Below the pieces are notes generated by a model, which was not told where the DNA came from, did no database searches, and worked only from the letters and a program-made list of their open reading frames with translations. Made by a program: the position numbers and the translations under genes. Positions 7,158 through 16,795 of a DNA stretch of 38,803 bases are shown here, in pieces. This DNA is from an uncultured Geobacter sp. (GTDB lineage: Bacteria > Desulfobacterota > Desulfuromonadia > Geobacterales > Geobacteraceae), in the NCBI GenBank assembly GCA_903925075.1, contig CAIYDQ010000146.1:1-38803 (forward strand), given 5' to 3'. Positions within the stretch are counted from its first letter, which is position 1; every line of letters begins with the position of its first letter.

Positions 7158-7979
7158 CTACGCCTTCTTCACCTTCGGGATGAATATCTGCTCGGGATCG
7201 AGCACGTTGTGGATGATGTGCAGCTCCTTCCTGGTCGGCGGCACGGTTTCGCCGCTGACCCGCGAGATGTCCAGGTCGAACTGGCACATGTCGCGGATCT
7301 CCGCCGGGGTCTTGCCCGCATGGCAGGTGTCGAGGTAGATCCGCCCCACCTCGTCGTCGAAACGGAACACTCCGGCGGTGCTGATCACCGCGGAGGGGCC
7401 GCCCCGGAAGGCGGAGCCGTACAGCTCGCGCCGGTGGACGAAGTCGCCGCCGGGCCATTTCTTCACCCGCCAGCCGGGGCTGGTGATGTAGCTTACCCGC
7501 TCGGTGAAGCGCCGCTTCTCGTGCACCATGATGAAGACGGTCCGCTTGGCGAAGGAGTTGATGTCCGGGTTGCCGCCGCTGCCGGTAAGCCGCAACTCCG
7601 GATTCAAATAGTCGCCGATGCAGGTGGTGTTGACGTTGCCGTACTCGTCCACCTCGGCGCCCCCCAGAAAACCCAGGTCGACGTGGCCGCGCTGGGCGAT
7701 GCTGAAGGCGTCGTTGAGCCCCGAGGAGCGGGATGCCCCCATCTCGCAGCGGGCGTCGCCCACCGAGGTCGGGATCTCGGGCGGCCGGCCGTCCAGGGTC
7801 CCGGCTTCGAAGATCAGCTTCAGGTTGGGGGCGTGGGTCTTTTGGGCCAGCATGATCGCCACCATGGGAAGGCCGGTGCCGGCGAAGACGATCTCGTGGT
7901 CCTGCACCTCGCGCGCGGCGGCGCAGCAGAGCAGGTCGGCCAGCCCGTATTCTTCGGGATTTGCATACTGCGTATCCAT
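7158..7979 (-). CDS. gctB: Glutaconate-type CoA-transferase, beta subunit
   Basis: The 273-residue protein is the second subunit of a two-gene family I CoA-transferase. It opens with ADLLCCAAAREVQDHEIVF, then GTGLPMVAIMLAQKTHAP and LIFEAGTLDG. Glu58 in FEAG aligns roughly with the catalytic glutamate of the known GctB enzymes, which forms the glutamyl-CoA thioester, so transferase chemistry looks intact. GFLGGAEVDEYGNVNTT is also typical. It follows the alpha subunit with one base between TGA and ATG, meaning translational coupling. The acyl partner is not readable from sequence. In this setting acetoacetate, glutaconate-like or branched short-chain acids are candidates. Confidence 0.85.
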   Translation of the reverse strand: MDTQYANPEEYGLADLLCCAAAREVQDHEIVFAGTGLPMVAIMLAQKTHAPNLKLIFEAGTLDGRPPEIPTSVGDARCEMGASRSSGLNDAFSIAQRGHVDLGFLGGAEVDEYGNVNTTCIGDYLNPELRLTGSGGNPDINSFAKRTVFIMVHEKRRFTERVSYITSPGWRVKKWPGGDFVHRRELYGSAFRGGPSAVISTAGVFRFDDEVGRIYLDTCHAGKTPAEIRDMCQFDLDISRVSGETVPPTRKELHIIHNVLDPEQIFIPKVKKA

Positions 7980-7980
7980 A

Positions 7981-8946
7981 TCATTGCCCCCTTTTCACGC
8001 CGGTGCTGTAGTTGAGCGCGGTGTTGGCCTTCAGGTTGAGCATCCGCGGCCAGCCCAGTTTTTCCAGATAGCTCATGTGGTCCTGGCCGTGGATCCACTC
8101 CTTGGCGAAGGCGTCGAACCCCTCCTGGGTGCGGGTCCCGGCGTAGAAATCCTTGAGGAAGGCGCCGTCCACGTCGTAGCGGCCGAACATGCCGGTCGGA
8201 TGGGCGCCGAAGGGGCACTCCAGGATGTAATCCACCTCGAAGCTGGCGATGGTGTTGCGATCGCTTTCCCGGCGCAGGTACTCCTCCGGGACGATCTCCT
8301 CGGCGATGACGATGGTGATGTCGGCGGCGCGGGCTGCTTCCGGGTCCGAATAGAACTGGCCGCTGGTGCGCACCGTCCCCTCCTCGCCCACCTGCTGCAC
8401 GCACATGACCGCCACGTCCACCTTGGCCGCGGGGACCAGCACCTGGGAGCCGGCGCCGTAGAAGGGATCCTCGGTGAACACGTATTTGTGGCTGGCGATG
8501 CGCTTGCCGTCCCTGAGCCCGGCCTTGCCGAGCGTGTCGTAGTCGGGGTTGTGGATGTCGGTGCCGAGCGAGGTCTGGGTGATCGCGTAGGGGGAGCCCG
8601 CCGCCGCCGCCGCGAAGCGGAACATCATCTCGGCGTGGCTGTAGTCTTCGACCAGGATCTCCTTGGTGCCGACCTTGCGGGAGAGGTTGGCGCCGTACTT
8701 GCCGTACAGCTCATGGCCCACCCAGCACGACTCCCAGATATCGACGCAGCCGGCGCCGACCAGAAACTCCGTCTGCGGCCCGCCGTTGACCTCGATCAGG
8801 TGGAGCCCCTTTCTCCCTTGGCGGATCAATTCATACACGAGGGCAAAAGGGCGACGCCAAATGGTGAAGCCGGAAAAGGTCAGACTGGAACCATCCTTGA
8901 CGATCTCCGCGGCCTGCTGCAACGTGATGCGCTTGCCACTGCTCAT
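7981..8946 (-). CDS. gctA: Glutaconate-type CoA-transferase, alpha subunit
   Basis: The 321-residue protein starts at an ATG with AAGGAGG seven bases upstream. It has the family I CoA-transferase alpha pattern: AAEIVKDGSSLTFSGF near the start, LIEVNGGPQTEFLVGAG, VVxxEYLRRESDR-like text (EEIVPEEYLRRESDRNTI) and EVPFGAHPTG-like text (ECPFGAHPTGMFGRYD). It should form a heterooligomer with the product of the next gene and exchange CoA between carboxylic acids in the cytoplasm. It belongs to the end of the acyl-CoA operon starting near 14900, after the acyl-CoA dehydrogenase with a 49-base gap. Confidence 0.85.
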   Translation of the reverse strand: MSSGKRITLQQAAEIVKDGSSLTFSGFTIWRRPFALVYELIRQGRKGLHLIEVNGGPQTEFLVGAGCVDIWESCWVGHELYGKYGANLSRKVGTKEILVEDYSHAEMMFRFAAAAAGSPYAITQTSLGTDIHNPDYDTLGKAGLRDGKRIASHKYVFTEDPFYGAGSQVLVPAAKVDVAVMCVQQVGEEGTVRTSGQFYSDPEAARAADITIVIAEEIVPEEYLRRESDRNTIASFEVDYILECPFGAHPTGMFGRYDVDGAFLKDFYAGTRTQEGFDAFAKEWIHGQDHMSYLEKLGWPRMLNLKANTALNYSTGVKRGQ

Positions 8947-8995
8947 GCCTACCTCCTTTTTTCGATAAATTTCTTTTTCAAGGTAAAGCCCGCCG

Positions 8996-10159
8996 CTACG
9001 AGGCGGCGAACTCCCGCAGGATCTCGCGGGAAATGATCAGCCGCTGGATCTCGCTGGTCCCCTCGTAGATGGCGGTGATGCGCGCGTCGCGGGCATAGCG
9101 CTCCACGGGGAAATCGCGGGTGTAGCCGTAGCCCCCCAGCATCTGCACGGCCTGGTAGCAGACCTTGTTGGCCGCCTCGGTGGCGAAGAGCTTGGCCATG
9201 GAAGCCTCCTTGGCGAAGGTCCGGCCGTTCTCCTTGCGAAAGGCGGCGTTCAGGAGCAGCAGGCGGGCCGCTTCCAGTTCGGTGTAGCCGTCGGCGATCA
9301 TCCACTGGATCGCCTGGAAGTTGCTGATCTTCTGACCGAACTGCGCGCGGTCGGTGGCGTACTTGGTGGCGAAATCCAGCGCGGCCAGCCCCACTCCCAA
9401 CCCCAGCGAGCCGATGCCGATCCGCCCGCCGGCCAGCTCTCCCACCGCGATGCGGAAGCCGTCGTTGAGTTTCCCCATCAACGCGCTTTTCGGGACCCGG
9501 CAATTGTCGAAAATCAGCTCGTTGGTCGCCGAGGCGTGCTGGCCGGTCTTCTCCTCCTGCTTGCCGATCACCAGGCCCGGCGCCCCCTGTTCCACCAGAA
9601 AGCAGCTGATCCCCTTCCCCTTGGGCGCGCTCTTGTCGGTGACGGCCCAGACCACGAAGACCCCGGCGTAGGGCGCGCTGGTGATGAAGATCTTGGCGCC
9701 GTTCAGCACCCAGTGGTTTCCGTCCAAAACGGCCGAGGTCGTCATCCCCGCCGGGTCGGAGCCCGCGCCGGTCTCGGTCAGGCCAAAGGCCCCCGCCGCA
9801 TATTCGCCCGAACAGATGCGGGGGATATAGGCCTGCTTCTGCTCCTCCGTGCCGAGCGCCTGGATCACCTCGCAGACCATGTTGCTGACCGACACCGTCA
9901 CCGCCGTGGAGGCGCAGGCGCGGGCGATCTCCACCATGGCGACGCTGAAGGCGATCACTCCCGCCTCCGAGCCGCCGTAGGCGGATTTCACGTTCAGCCC
10001 CATGAAGCCCAGTTCGGCCAGTTTTTTCAGGTTGGCCAGAAACGCCGGGCGGTCGTCCTCCCGGTCGAGCTTTGCGGCCAACGGCTCCAGCTCGGCCTTG
10101 GCGAAGTTGCGGGCCGTATCCTGGATCAGCTTCTGTTCAGCAGTGAGATCGAGTTGCAT
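8996..10159 (-). CDS. Acyl-CoA dehydrogenase
   Basis: This 387-residue flavoprotein spans the full family length. It has ACADs signature regions: GAFGLTETGAGSDPAGM around residue 125-140, WVLNGAKIFIT, and the C-terminal QMLGGYGYTRDFPVERYARD and AIYEGTSEIQR. The Glu of YEGT is the usual catalytic base of short- and medium-chain enzymes. The start is an ATG with GGGAGGA upstream. It introduces the alpha-beta double bond into an acyl-CoA and passes electrons to electron transfer flavoprotein, whose genes are not in the window. The chain specificity is not readable. It is the second acyl-CoA dehydrogenase in this operon. Confidence 0.92.
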   Translation of the reverse strand: MQLDLTAEQKLIQDTARNFAKAELEPLAAKLDREDDRPAFLANLKKLAELGFMGLNVKSAYGGSEAGVIAFSVAMVEIARACASTAVTVSVSNMVCEVIQALGTEEQKQAYIPRICSGEYAAGAFGLTETGAGSDPAGMTTSAVLDGNHWVLNGAKIFITSAPYAGVFVVWAVTDKSAPKGKGISCFLVEQGAPGLVIGKQEEKTGQHASATNELIFDNCRVPKSALMGKLNDGFRIAVGELAGGRIGIGSLGLGVGLAALDFATKYATDRAQFGQKISNFQAIQWMIADGYTELEAARLLLLNAAFRKENGRTFAKEASMAKLFATEAANKVCYQAVQMLGGYGYTRDFPVERYARDARITAIYEGTSEIQRLIISREILREFAAS

Positions 10160-10233
10160 CTAGTCCTCCCGGGTTAACCGTTCGATAGTCTCCGCCAGTT
10201 CAAGGTGTGCTAAGTTTTTCGACTTTTTTTGCG

Positions 10234-11061
10234 TTACTCGGAAACCAGCGCCACGATGGGGACGTCCAACTGCCGCCCCCATTCCTGCCACTCCTCGGCA
10301 CTCCTGGTCGCGAAGGCGGCCCGGTACTGGTCGATGGTGGCGATGCCCAGGGCCTCTTCGGCGCGCTTTTTGAAATGCGGCTCCAGCGCCGCCAGGGCGA
10401 CCCAGCCCGTCTTGGCCTGGTACAGGTTGTACTCGGGAGCGCCGCCGCCAAGGAGCGCTCCCGGCGCGGTGGTCCCGTAGGTCAACGGTTCGGCCATGGC
10501 CGCCGCCGCGTCGGAAAGAGCCACCTCGGCGTAGCCGCCCCCCTGACCGCGCTCGCGCCCTAAAAGCAGCGCCAGTCCGGCCAAGGTGGTCTGCGTCGCG
10601 CCGGCCATGTCCGCCAAAAGGGTGCGCGGCATATGCGGAGGGGTAAGAAGCCCGAGCGACGCCTGATAGGTCAGGTCGTGCCCGGCTTCGTTTTCACGGG
10701 GCGCCGGATAGCCGACTATGGCCACCTGGCAAAGCCGCGGGTATTTCTCGTGCAGAACGCTCCAGCCGAGTCCCAGCCGCTCCATGGCCGCCGGACGTGT
10801 GGCGCTGATCAGCAGGTCGGTCTCGGCAAGCAAAACGTCCAGGCGCTCCTTGTCGCCCGCAGCCTTCAGGTCCAGGCGCAACACGGTGTGGCCGACAGCC
10901 ATGTCACGGTACCAGACGGCGCTGTACAGCTCCATCGGATCGCCGGCCGGAGGCTCGACCTTCACCACCGAGGCGCCCATCTCATGCAGGCGCTGGGCCG
11001 CCACCGGTCCCGGGAGGTTGAGCGCCAAATTCAAAACCTTGATGCCGTCCAGAATCTTCAT
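10234..11061 (-). CDS. Class III CoA-transferase (CaiB/BaiF family), short
   Basis: I start at the ATG at 11059-11061, after a GGGGAG site, giving 275 residues. The N-terminus has the family look: LDGIKVLNLALNLPGPVAA, then GASVVKVEPPAGDP. The catalytic aspartate is likely the D in GHDLTYQASLG, which matches the Asp that forms the acyl-enzyme anhydride in formyl-CoA transferase and the same site in alpha-methylacyl-CoA racemases. The family usually has 360-400 residues, so this one is short. After its stop the +2 frame (10180-10236) continues with an open, coding-like text ending exactly before the next gene (see findings). It could be a transferase or a racemase of alpha-methyl branched acyl-CoA. 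Confidence 0.8.
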   Translation of the reverse strand: MKILDGIKVLNLALNLPGPVAAQRLHEMGASVVKVEPPAGDPMELYSAVWYRDMAVGHTVLRLDLKAAGDKERLDVLLAETDLLISATRPAAMERLGLGWSVLHEKYPRLCQVAIVGYPAPRENEAGHDLTYQASLGLLTPPHMPRTLLADMAGATQTTLAGLALLLGRERGQGGGYAEVALSDAAAAMAEPLTYGTTAPGALLGGGAPEYNLYQAKTGWVALAALEPHFKKRAEEALGIATIDQYRAAFATRSAEEWQEWGRQLDVPIVALVSE

Positions 11062-11072
11062 GCCAGCTCCCC

Positions 11073-11603
11073 TCACTTTTCGATGCCGATGCGCGCCTGC
11101 ACCCCGGCCTGGTAGTAGTGCTTCACCTCGACCATTTCCGTCACCAGGTCGGCCGCCTCGATCACCCGCGGGTCGGCGCTCCTGCCGGTCAGCACCAGCT
11201 CGGTGAGCTCCGGCCGGGCGGCGATCAGTTCCAGGATATCTTCAACGCCGATCAGACCGAACCAGGCGGCGCCGTTGATCTCATCCAGGATGACCAGGTC
11301 GTACTGGCCGCCGGTCAGCGCCCGGCGGGCCAGTTCCAGGGTCTCGCGGGCGATGCGGATGTCCTCCGGATCGAGCTTGTCCTTGAAGATCCAGCAGTCG
11401 CGGCCGGTCTGGTGGATGGTCAGCAGCGGCGCCAACCGCTCCGCCGCCAGGTGCTCGCCGTACTCCCCGCCCCCCTTGATGAACTGCACCATGCAGACCC
11501 TGAGCCCGCGCCCCACCGCCCTCAGCGCCAAGCCGAGGGCGGCGGTCGTTTTCCCCTTGCCGTTGCCGGTATATACCTGAACCTGCCCTTTCTCCAGTTC
11601 CAT
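11073..11603 (-). CDS. cobO: Cob(I)yrinic acid a,c-diamide adenosyltransferase (CobA/CobO type)
   Basis: The 176-residue protein has the Walker A loop of the family, YTGNGKGKTTAALGLALRA, within the first 30 residues, then VQFIKGGGEYGE, the conserved RDCW segment and the Walker B strand LVILDEIN. It adenosylates corrinoids to give adenosylcobalamin. It starts one base after the stop of the preceding acyl-CoA dehydrogenase, and its stop is 11 bases before the next start. It is therefore embedded in the fatty-acid type operon rather than in a cobalamin cluster. That suggests a need for the cofactor by a mutase encoded elsewhere, and no mutase is in the window. Confidence 0.92.
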   Translation of the reverse strand: MELEKGQVQVYTGNGKGKTTAALGLALRAVGRGLRVCMVQFIKGGGEYGEHLAAERLAPLLTIHQTGRDCWIFKDKLDPEDIRIARETLELARRALTGGQYDLVILDEINGAAWFGLIGVEDILELIAARPELTELVLTGRSADPRVIEAADLVTEMVEVKHYYQAGVQARIGIEK

Positions 11604-11604
11604 G

Positions 11605-12744
<1,140 letters not shown>

Positions 12745-12854
12745 CGTATCCTCCCCCTTGAATGCGGTTTGGCAGGGTCGCCCCTTCGGCTCCCCGCCGC
12801 CGTTAAGTTTTTTTTGTGCCTTTTGTGCGTTTTTGTGGCAATCGGCCGTTGGTT

Positions 12855-13637
12855 TTATTTCCCCTGGAACTGGGCCTTGCGCTTCTCGATGAAGGCGCCC
12901 ATCCCCTCCTTCTTGTCTTCCGTGTCGCACAAAACGCCAAAGAGCGAACTCTCGTAGCGGAAACCGTCCTCCTTGGACATGTTGAGGCCGTTGACGATGG
13001 CGCTCTTGGCGTAGCCGACGCAGACGCTGCCGTTCTTGGCGATCTCCCGCGCCAGCTCCATCGCCTTCTCCGCCAACTGCTCCTGCGGGAACACCTCGTT
13101 GACGATCCCCCAGGCCTCGGCTTTCTGGGCCGTGATCATCCTGCCGCTGAAGACCAGCTCCTTGGAGCGGTTGGGACCGATCAGCCGCGAGATGTTTTGC
13201 GTCCCGCCAAAGCCGGGGATGACGCCGAGGGTGACCTCGGGGAAACCGAGCCTGGCGTTCTCCGAGGCGTAGATGATGTCGCAGGCGAGCGCCAACTCCA
13301 GCCCGCCGCCCAGCGCGTAACCGTTGACCGCGGCGATCACCGGTTTGCTCATCTTTTCGATGAAGAGCAGCACCCGCTGCCCTTTTTGGGCGAACTGATG
13401 CGCCTGATAGGCGCTCATCGCCGCCATTTCCTTGATGTCGCCCCCGGCCACGAACGCCTTCTTGCCGGCGCCGGTGAGGATCACCACCTGCACCCCGGCG
13501 TCCTGTTCCAGGCCGTAGAGGACGCATTCCAGCTCCCCCAGCACCTGGCTGTTCAGGGCGTTCAGGCTCTCCGGCCGATTGATGGTGACCCGGGCGATGC
13601 CGTCGGCGATCTCCGATACGATGCTGGTGGTTTCCAT
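12855..13637 (-). CDS. Enoyl-CoA hydratase (crotonase)
   Basis: I start at the ATG at 13635-13637 with AAGGAG nine bases before it, giving 260 residues. The oxyanion-hole region AFVAGGDIKEM is present, and both catalytic glutamates are present in GGGLELALACDI and FPEVTLGVIPGFGGTQ, matching the pair in classical enoyl-CoA hydratases. It hydrates a trans-2-enoyl-CoA to the 3-hydroxyacyl-CoA. It is the second gene of the operon, 67 bases after the thiolase. It differs from the liu-type hydratase at 22650-23444, which has a Gly in place of the first glutamate. Confidence 0.93.
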   Translation of the reverse strand: METTSIVSEIADGIARVTINRPESLNALNSQVLGELECVLYGLEQDAGVQVVILTGAGKKAFVAGGDIKEMAAMSAYQAHQFAQKGQRVLLFIEKMSKPVIAAVNGYALGGGLELALACDIIYASENARLGFPEVTLGVIPGFGGTQNISRLIGPNRSKELVFSGRMITAQKAEAWGIVNEVFPQEQLAEKAMELAREIAKNGSVCVGYAKSAIVNGLNMSKEDGFRYESSLFGVLCDTEDKKEGMGAFIEKRKAQFQGK

Positions 13638-13704
13638 GCGGTCTCCTTTGCCGATCCGCCGCAAGCGGCGTGAGTAGCTGGTTGTTAAAACCCCTTGCCC
13701 GTTC

Positions 13705-14880
13705 TCAAACCCTTTCGAAAATCACCGCCACCGCCTCGCCGCCGCCGATACAGAGCGAGGCCAGACCGTAGCGGGCCTGCCGCTTGTGCAGCTCTCTCAC
13801 CAGGGTCGCCGTCAGCCTGCCGCCGCTGGCGCCGATGGGGTGGCCGATGGCGCAGGCGCCGCCGTTCACGTTCACCTTGGCCGGATCAAGCTCCAGATCC
13901 TTGATGGCGATCATGGTCACCGCGGCGAAGGCCTCGTTGATCTCGAAGAGGTCGATGTCGCCGGTTTTCAACCCGGCCCGCTGGCAGGCCGCCTTGATGG
14001 CGCCCACCGGCGCGTCGGTGAACAGGTCGGGGTGCAGGCTGCAGGTGGCATAGGCGACGACACGCGCCTTGGGGGTCAGACGGTGGCGCTTGAGCGCCTG
14101 CGGCCCGGCCAAAAGGGAGAAGGCCGCGCCGTCGTTGATGCTGGAGGCGTTGGCGGCGGTGATGGTGCCGCTCTTGCTGAAAACCGGCTTCAGCGCGGTG
14201 AGCTTGGCGAAATCGACCTTGAAAGGCTCCTCGTCCTCGCTCACCACCTCCTCGCCCTTGCGCCCCTTCTTGACCACGGCAGAGATCTCGTCCTTGAAGA
14301 CGCCGCCCCGGACCGCTTCCTGGGCCAGGTGATAGGAGCGGATGGCGAACTGGTCCTGCGCCTCCCGAGTCAGGCCGTGCTTGGCGATGGCGTCTTCGGC
14401 GATCTCGCCCATGTGCCGCCCCGAATAGGGGTCCCGCAGGCCGTCGTAGATCATCAGGTCCAGCAGCTCGCCGCTCCCCATCCGGTAGCCGTAGCGGGCC
14501 TTCTTCAGGATGAAGGGGGCAAGCGACATGTTCTCCATGCCGCCTGCTATCACCAGTTCGGAGTCTTCCAGCCTGATGGAGCCCGCGCCCAGCATCAGGG
14601 ATTTCAAGCCGGAGCCGCAGACCTTGTTGATGGTCATAGCGTGAGTCGCGTCCGGAATGCCGGCCGCGCGCATCGCCTGGCGTGCGGGCGCCTGTCCCGT
14701 GCCGCCGGCAAGCACCTGGCCGGCGATCACCTCGCCGACCTCGGCCGGGTCGAGCCCCGTGCGCTCCAAAAGCGCCTTCATCACCGATCCGCCCAAAAGC
14801 GGCGCCTCCACCTCGGACAAAACGCCGCCGAAAGAACCGAAAGGCGTTCTCAGCGACTCCACAACAAAGACCTCTTTCAT
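13705..14880 (-). CDS. Acetyl-CoA acetyltransferase (thiolase)
   Basis: The ATG at 14878-14880 follows a GGAGA site and gives 391 residues, the standard thiolase length. The acyl-accepting cysteine lies in NKVCGSGLKSLM around residue 88. The NEAFAA loop and the histidine of GGACAIGHPIGASGGR are present, as is the C-terminal cysteine in ASLCIGGGEAVAVIF. It makes or cleaves acetoacetyl-CoA. As the first gene of the operon behind the promoter at 14911-14939 it could cleave acetoacetyl-CoA derived from the acetoacetate end product of leucine oxidation. No 3-hydroxyacyl-CoA dehydrogenase is in this operon. Confidence 0.94.
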   Translation of the reverse strand: MKEVFVVESLRTPFGSFGGVLSEVEAPLLGGSVMKALLERTGLDPAEVGEVIAGQVLAGGTGQAPARQAMRAAGIPDATHAMTINKVCGSGLKSLMLGAGSIRLEDSELVIAGGMENMSLAPFILKKARYGYRMGSGELLDLMIYDGLRDPYSGRHMGEIAEDAIAKHGLTREAQDQFAIRSYHLAQEAVRGGVFKDEISAVVKKGRKGEEVVSEDEEPFKVDFAKLTALKPVFSKSGTITAANASSINDGAAFSLLAGPQALKRHRLTPKARVVAYATCSLHPDLFTDAPVGAIKAACQRAGLKTGDIDLFEINEAFAAVTMIAIKDLELDPAKVNVNGGACAIGHPIGASGGRLTATLVRELHKRQARYGLASLCIGGGEAVAVIFERV

Positions 14881-14910
14881 CGTTGTCTCCAGCAGCAGAA
14901 ATTTGGCCCC

Positions 14911-14939
14911 AAGATACATTCAGTTTACGTGCATGTCAA
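14911..14939 (-). promoter_or_regulatory. Promoter with overlapping 16-bp operator (acyl-CoA operon)
   Basis: On the minus strand TTGACA (14934-14939) and TATCTT (14911-14916) are 17 bases apart. The motif TTTACGTGCATGTCAA (plus-strand reading, 14924-14939) overlaps the -35 box and the upstream part of the spacer. The leader before the thiolase ATG would be only about 25 bases. The same 16-bp motif occurs at the two other transcription units described here. Confidence 0.75.
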
Positions 14940-15104
14940 GCATATATAGAACGCATTTTTAGCAAACGATGAACTATTTTAAATCATGGCACCGATACCG
15001 GCAGCAGGGAGGTATTCAGGAGGATAAAGCGGTTTGACTTGAGGAAAACGGCCCAGGGCGAGTTCTTACGTAAAGGAAAGGCTTGATCGTCGGCGCCTAT
15101 TTCC

Positions 15105-15195
15105 GTAGGTCGCGTTGAGGTACGAAACGCGACGTCGCAACGGTGCAACAGTCGCAATGTCGTGTTTCGCGATGAAGCCGCTCAACACGACCTGC
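15105..15195. repeat. 91-bp nested palindromic repeat, copy A
   Basis: The outer arms are GTAGGTCGCGTTGAG and CTCAACACGACCTGC, and the inner arms are AAACGCGAC and GTCGTGTTT. Copy B lies at 27570-27660 and has the same length. The arms of the two copies differ mostly by changes that keep pairing. Confidence 0.8.
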
Positions 15196-15220
15196 AGAAC
15201 CGGCTTGGCGAACGAGGGAG

Positions 15221-16525
15221 TCAGTCGCCGATGGTGACGTTGCGGCAGCGGGTTTCCCTGATTTTTAGCGCGCCGCCCACCCCCAGGGCGGCGAAGCAGA
15301 GCATCAGCAGAAATCCGAAGTGGTAATCGGTCGCCGCGTAAACCCGCACGCCGTTGGTCATCCGGCCGTCCCAGGCGAGGTCCATGGCCCAGCCGAAGAG
15401 CGGCTGCATGACGGCCGCCCCGAAAAATATGCCGGTGTTGACCAGGCCTACCGCCATGCCCGCCAGAGCCGGCGCCACCACCTCCTTGGCGTTGGCGAAG
15501 ATGACCACGAAGCCGCCGGAACTGAAGCCGATCAGGGCGAAGAGGGAAAGCCCCACCGGGCCGGGCCGCCAGGGGAGAAAGGCGAGTCCCAGGCAGGCGA
15601 GCGCGTAGAGCAGGGTGCCGGAGAGGATCACCGGCTTGCGGCGCCCCATCCGGTCCGACAGCCAGCCGGCCAGCATGGAGCCGACCGCGAAGCCGGCGAG
15701 CGCGGTGGTGGTGTAGCCGGCTCCCGCCGAGCGGCTCAGCCCATGGATGTCGCGCAGAAACGGTATGGCCCAAAGACCTATGAAGGCGAGCATGCCGCCG
15801 ACCATCCCCATGCCCACCCAAAGCCCCGGCCAGGCGTCCCAGGTGCCGAGCACGCTTTTCAGATCGCCCCACCAGTGCAGTTTACGGGGAGAGTGGCTCG
15901 CCTTTCCCTCCATTTCCCGCAGCGAGGGAAGCCCCATGTCTTCCGGGCAATTGCGCACCAGGAGCGCCGTCAAAAGCGCCAGGGCCAAGGTGAGCGCGCC
16001 CAGGGCGACAAAGACGGTGCGCCAGGAGTAGCTGCGCAAAAGCGCGGCCAGAGGGCCGGCGGAGGAGATGGCGCCGATGTTGCCGAGCAGCAGGGTCAAG
16101 CCGCTGATCATGCCGAAATTGCGGTCGGAGAACCAGACGCTGTTGCTCTTGAAAAGACCGACGAAGACCACGGAAACCCCGAGGCCGACCAGGGCGCGTC
16201 CGAGCGAAGCGGTGGCGAAGCTGCCGGCCATCCCGAAGGTGAGCGAGCCGATCCCGGCCACCAGGCTGCCGGCGGTGACCGTGGCCCGCGCCCCCAGCGT
16301 GTCGGCCAGGACGCCGGCCGGAATCTGCATGGCCGTGTAGATATAGAAATACATGGCGGCCAAAGAGCCCAAGGCAGCGCCGCTGGTCTTGAACGCCGCC
16401 ATCAGGTCGGCGGAGATCACCGCCGGCGCCATGCGGTGGAAAAAAACCAGCATGTAGGTGACGACCAGGATCGAGTAGATGGTCCAGCGGGCGAGGATGA
16501 AACGGCTGCGGTTAAAGGAAGGCAA
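15221..16525 (-). CDS. Major facilitator superfamily permease
   Basis: The start is a TTG at 16523-16525 with ACGGAGG five bases upstream, which no ATG nearby can match. The 434-residue product has about twelve membrane spans. It carries MFS motifs such as GVLADTLGARATV between spans 2 and 3 and GWLSDRMGRRKPV between spans 8 and 9. A GRALVGLGVSVVFVGLFK region fits span 4. It resembles metabolite or organic anion transporters of the family, and the substrate cannot be stated. It lies 270 bases past the end of the liu operon in the same direction, so an own promoter is likely. A role in export or uptake of a related acid is only a guess. Confidence 0.88.
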   Translation of the reverse strand: MPSFNRSRFILARWTIYSILVVTYMLVFFHRMAPAVISADLMAAFKTSGAALGSLAAMYFYIYTAMQIPAGVLADTLGARATVTAGSLVAGIGSLTFGMAGSFATASLGRALVGLGVSVVFVGLFKSNSVWFSDRNFGMISGLTLLLGNIGAISSAGPLAALLRSYSWRTVFVALGALTLALALLTALLVRNCPEDMGLPSLREMEGKASHSPRKLHWWGDLKSVLGTWDAWPGLWVGMGMVGGMLAFIGLWAIPFLRDIHGLSRSAGAGYTTTALAGFAVGSMLAGWLSDRMGRRKPVILSGTLLYALACLGLAFLPWRPGPVGLSLFALIGFSSGGFVVIFANAKEVVAPALAGMAVGLVNTGIFFGAAVMQPLFGWAMDLAWDGRMTNGVRVYAATDYHFGFLLMLCFAALGVGGALKIRETRCRNVTIGD

Positions 16526-16795
16526 GCGGACCTCCGTAACGTGCGCAAAGGGCGTGCCGGCCGCTAACAGCGCGGCGTCACGGAGAAGGATCGGGAATGC
16601 GGAAAGACGGTTCTTCCCTGCGGGAGCGGAAAGAATCCAAACGGTGAGAGATCGTACAACAAGGTGAGAAAATATAAAACATCTTTTTACAACTTCGACG
16701 CATTCTGCGCATGCCCATCTGCGGGAAGGAAGGGGGGCGGGGAAGGCTCCACGTCAGCAAACGTGGCCAATCCCACCACCCCTCACTGACAAACC

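Larger units (their letters stand above)
14881..15220. other. Intergenic region between MFS gene and the thiolase operon
   Basis: It contains the thiolase-operon promoter and a 91-bp palindromic repeat at 15105-15195, both listed separately. The remaining bases show no open frame with a ribosome site. Confidence 0.7.

Noticed and set aside
12745-13527. Upstream extension of the acyl-CoA dehydrogenase frame
   Set aside because: The extension overlaps the crotonase gene in another frame, and the ATG at 12744 has a strong ribosome site with the usual family N-terminus.
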